A DNA stretch of 23,044 nt. Source: Bacillota bacterium (lineage in GTDB: Bacteria; Eremiobacterota; SpSt-956; JAKJGF01). The stretch is taken from contig JAKPQU010000453.1 in NCBI GenBank assembly GCA_029555925.1, positions 1 to 23,044 on the forward strand, written 5' to 3'. Below are positions 21,052 through 23,044 of the stretch, piece after piece. The notes under the pieces are model-generated. The model was not told where the DNA came from. It did no database searches and worked only from the letters and a program-made list of their open reading frames with translations. Both the position numbers and the translations under genes were made by a program. How positions within the stretch are numbered: position 1 is the stretch's first letter; each line of letters starts with the position of its first letter.

Positions 21052-22449
21052 ATGGCAAAAATAAGTGATATTTTCGGAAAAGAAATGAAAGTCATCAATA
21101 TGGGACTTGAAACTTTTCATAATTCTATGATAAAACAAAATGTTAAAGTTCTTCAGATAGACTGGGCACCTCCGGCAAAGGGTAACAAAAAATTAATTTC
21201 TGCTCTGTTAAAGCTTAAAAAACTGTCAGAAAAAGCGAATAAAGAAGGTGTAGAAAGAATTATAAATGCCCAGCCTGTGCTGTTTGATGTCAGGAAGGCC
21301 ATAGATGTTATCCCTGGCATGCATAAAAGGATGCTCCTTCACGCAGGCCCACCTGTAACATGGGAAAGAATGTGCGGTCCTGTAAAGGGTGCATGTATGG
21401 GTGCACTTATATATGAAGGACTGGCACAGACGCCGGAAGAAGCAGAAAAAATCCTTGAAAGAGGAGAAATAGAATTTTCCCCCTGCCATCACCACAGTTC
21501 AGTGGGGCCTATGGCAGGTGTTGTTGCTCCCTCTATGTATGTTTACTGTGTGGAAAATCAGACCTTCGGAAATAGAGCTTACTGTACGTTGAATGAAGGC
21601 CTCGGTAAAGTACTCAGATTTGGGGCCTATGATGCAGAAGTCATTCAGAGACTTAAATGGATGGAACATGTCCTTGGCCCTGCTCTTCAGAGTGCTGTAA
21701 GGTTATCGGGAGGAATAAATATAAAGAATCTCACTGCCCAGGCTCTCCAGATGGGTGATGAATGTCATAACAGAAACGTTGCCGCATCTACTATGTTTTT
21801 AAAGGAAATCACGCCTTATTTACTGAAATCCGAATTGTCTAAAGAAGTAATAAGTGAAATATTTCTTTTTATAACATCAAATGTGCACAGTTTTCTCAAT
21901 CTTTCCATGGCAGCATGTAAAGCCAGCACTGATACAATATTTGGGCTTAAAAACAGTACGCTTGTATCTGCTATGGCAAGAAATGGCACTGATATAGGCA
22001 TAAGAATAGCAGGTCTCGGAGAAAGATGGTTCACTGCACAGGCCGGTGAGCCAAAAGGTCTTTATTTTCCCGGTTTTACTGCTGAAGATGCCAACAGGGA
22101 TCTCGGTGACAGCACTGTTTCTGAAGTTGCAGGTATAGGAGGGTTTGCTATGGCCTCTGCCCCTGCAATAGTGAAATTTATAGGCGGTACACCGGCTGAT
22201 TCAATAAAATTTACGAAAGAAATGTATGAAATAACTGTTGCAGAACACAGGGATTATCAGATGCCGACTCTGGATTTTCGAGGAACACCTGTAGGAGTTG
22301 ACCTCTGCAAAGTAATAGAAAAAGGTATAACTCCTGTTATAAATACGGGAATAGCCCATAAAAAACCCGGCATAGGCCAGGTAGGAGCAGGTATATTATA
22401 TGCTCCGATGAAATGTTTTGAAGATGCCCTCGATGCATTTGTCGAGTGA
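21052..22449 (+). CDS. ylbE: YlbE-like DUF1116 protein
   Basis: This is a 465-residue cytoplasmic protein of the DUF1116/YlbE family, the usual partner of FdrA. Family landmarks are HAGPPVTWERMCGPVKGACM, FSPCHHHSSVGPMAGVV, NRAYCTLNEGLGKVLRFGA and GAGILYAPMKCFEDALDAF. It belongs with FdrA and DUF2877 to the proposed oxamate carbamoyltransferase. I chose the ATG at 21052 because AAAGGTG is 6 bases upstream; the in-frame GTG at 21043 is part of that ribosome site. A heptad array and hairpin follow the stop. Confidence 0.9.
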   Translation: MAKISDIFGKEMKVINMGLETFHNSMIKQNVKVLQIDWAPPAKGNKKLISALLKLKKLSEKANKEGVERIINAQPVLFDVRKAIDVIPGMHKRMLLHAGPPVTWERMCGPVKGACMGALIYEGLAQTPEEAEKILERGEIEFSPCHHHSSVGPMAGVVAPSMYVYCVENQTFGNRAYCTLNEGLGKVLRFGAYDAEVIQRLKWMEHVLGPALQSAVRLSGGINIKNLTAQALQMGDECHNRNVAASTMFLKEITPYLLKSELSKEVISEIFLFITSNVHSFLNLSMAACKASTDTIFGLKNSTLVSAMARNGTDIGIRIAGLGERWFTAQAGEPKGLYFPGFTAEDANRDLGDSTVSEVAGIGGFAMASAPAIVKFIGGTPADSIKFTKEMYEITVAEHRDYQMPTLDFRGTPVGVDLCKVIEKGITPVINTGIAHKKPGIGQVGAGILYAPMKCFEDALDAFVE

Positions 22450-22520
22450 GCGGTGAATAGTGAGTAGTGAGTTAAAGAGATTATCTACTCACGACTCACG
22501 ACTCACTATTTTTATTTTGC
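22447..22520 (+). terminator. heptad array 13 hairpin, terminator-like
   Basis: GTGAGTA-type units (22456-22472) pair with ACTCACG-type units further on (stem within 22487-22510). The right arm is followed directly by TTTATTTTG on the plus strand. Here the heptad array has the form of an intrinsic terminator after the ylbE-like gene, separating it from uridine phosphorylase. Confidence 0.55.
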
Positions 22521-22605
22521 TTGTAGGAATTTCTCTTAACCTGTCGAATTTAGGAATTCCGTTTTTAAAACAGGGAATCAGTTTTTATTAAAAGGAGTTA
22601 GTTCT

Positions 22606-23044
22606 ATGCAGGAGATTCAATATCATGTCTCCTTAAAGAAGGGTGATGTAGGCCGGTACGTCATTCTTACTGGAGATCCGGGGAGAGTACCCTTTGTTGC
22701 TAAATTTTTTGATAAGGCAGAAAAAGTAGCACAGAATCGTGAATATGTCACATATACCGGTACAGTAGATGGAATAAAAATTTCAGCCGTATCTACAGGA
22801 ATAGGTTGTCCTTCAACTGCCATATGTGTTGAAGAACTGGCCAGGGTAGGAGTGGATACCTTTATAAGAGTTGGTACTGCCGGATCTCTTCAGTCATGGG
22901 TGAAACCCGGAGATCTGGTAATGGCGACGGCTGTCGTAAGAGAAGAAGGCACTACCAGACAGTATATACCTATCAGCTACCCGGCAGCCCCCGATTTTGT
23001 AACACTTTCAGCCCTTATAGAATCGGTAAAAAAACTTGGATATA
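22606..23044 (+). CDS. udp: uridine phosphorylase, truncated by the window end
   Basis: The first 146 residues of a nucleoside phosphorylase of the PNP/UDP family are present. It splits uridine (or another nucleoside) with phosphate into base and ribose-1-phosphate. Family landmarks are the phosphate-binding ILTGDPGRV, the early SVSTGIG-like VSTGIGCPSTAICVEEL, and the RVGTAGSLQ loop with VKPGDLVMATAVVREEGTT. AAAGGAG is 8 bases before the ATG. The context with FdrA, YlbE and DUF2877 supports a nucleoside and ureide breakdown cluster. Specificity for uridine rather than another nucleoside is likely but needs the missing C-terminal part. Confidence 0.9.
   Translation, partial: MQEIQYHVSLKKGDVGRYVILTGDPGRVPFVAKFFDKAEKVAQNREYVTYTGTVDGIKISAVSTGIGCPSTAICVEELARVGVDTFIRVGTAGSLQSWVKPGDLVMATAVVREEGTTRQYIPISYPAAPDFVTLSALIESVKKLGY

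Noticed and set aside
1..23044. tRNA, rRNA, riboswitch or integrase attachment site
   Set aside because: I saw no cloverleaf, rRNA segment, known riboswitch core or integrase gene. This reading by eye could miss a diverged structured RNA.

Overview
This AT-rich window carries chromosomal genes of a rod-shaped bacterium. Shine-Dalgarno sites are strong (AGGAGG type), TTG starts occur, and there is an mre cell-shape operon. I cannot place the organism: the style fits a Firmicute or a deep-branching uncultured lineage, and there is no rRNA or tRNA to settle it. Most intergenic gaps carry small arrays of 7-bp units (CGTNACG or GTGARNA type), at least 13 in 23 kb, which looks like a genome-specific repeat habit.

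Layout, left to right. Positions 253-5174 (minus strand) hold maf-mreB-mreC-mreD-mrdA, the elongasome operon; maf is split by a frameshift at a run of seven G/C. Positions 5474-7237 (minus) hold a TPR protein and a secreted stalk/Ig-like protein. Positions 7357-8571 (minus) encode a cytosine-deaminase-like amidohydrolase lacking one metal ligand. Positions 8839-9783 (plus) encode a secreted HEFTH metallopeptidase-like protein. Positions 10241-13083 (minus) form a three-gene unit: a large leaderless HEYGH protein resembling the anthrax lethal factor catalytic domain, then two leaderless proteins with glycine-rich hydrophobic segments.

The most unusual locus follows. Positions 13482-15911 (minus) encode one 809-residue protein that is a complete S9 prolyl-oligopeptidase fold with all three catalytic positions replaced (Ser to Gly, Asp to Glu, His to Tyr), fused to a complete ECF-type RNA polymerase sigma factor. 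A near-identical 33-bp element lies on each side of this gene, pointing outward: one copy towards the lethal-factor-like operon, the other towards the gene at 16263 (plus). It contains GGAACTT, the classic ECF -35 box, and a shared GAATA 16 bp after GGAAC. I infer a self-contained regulatory island in which a pseudo-peptidase/sigma fusion drives a putative toxin-like operon and an acidic helical protein of unknown function. Next to it, 17005-17637 (minus) encodes a lipoprotein with two tandem cystatin domains.

Positions 17825-23044 (plus) are a nucleobase/ureide catabolism cluster: an HD-domain protein, a DUF2877 protein, FdrA, a YlbE-type DUF1116 protein and a truncated uridine phosphorylase. 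With the amidohydrolase at 7357, they suggest salvage of carbamoyl groups and ribose from nucleosides and ureides.
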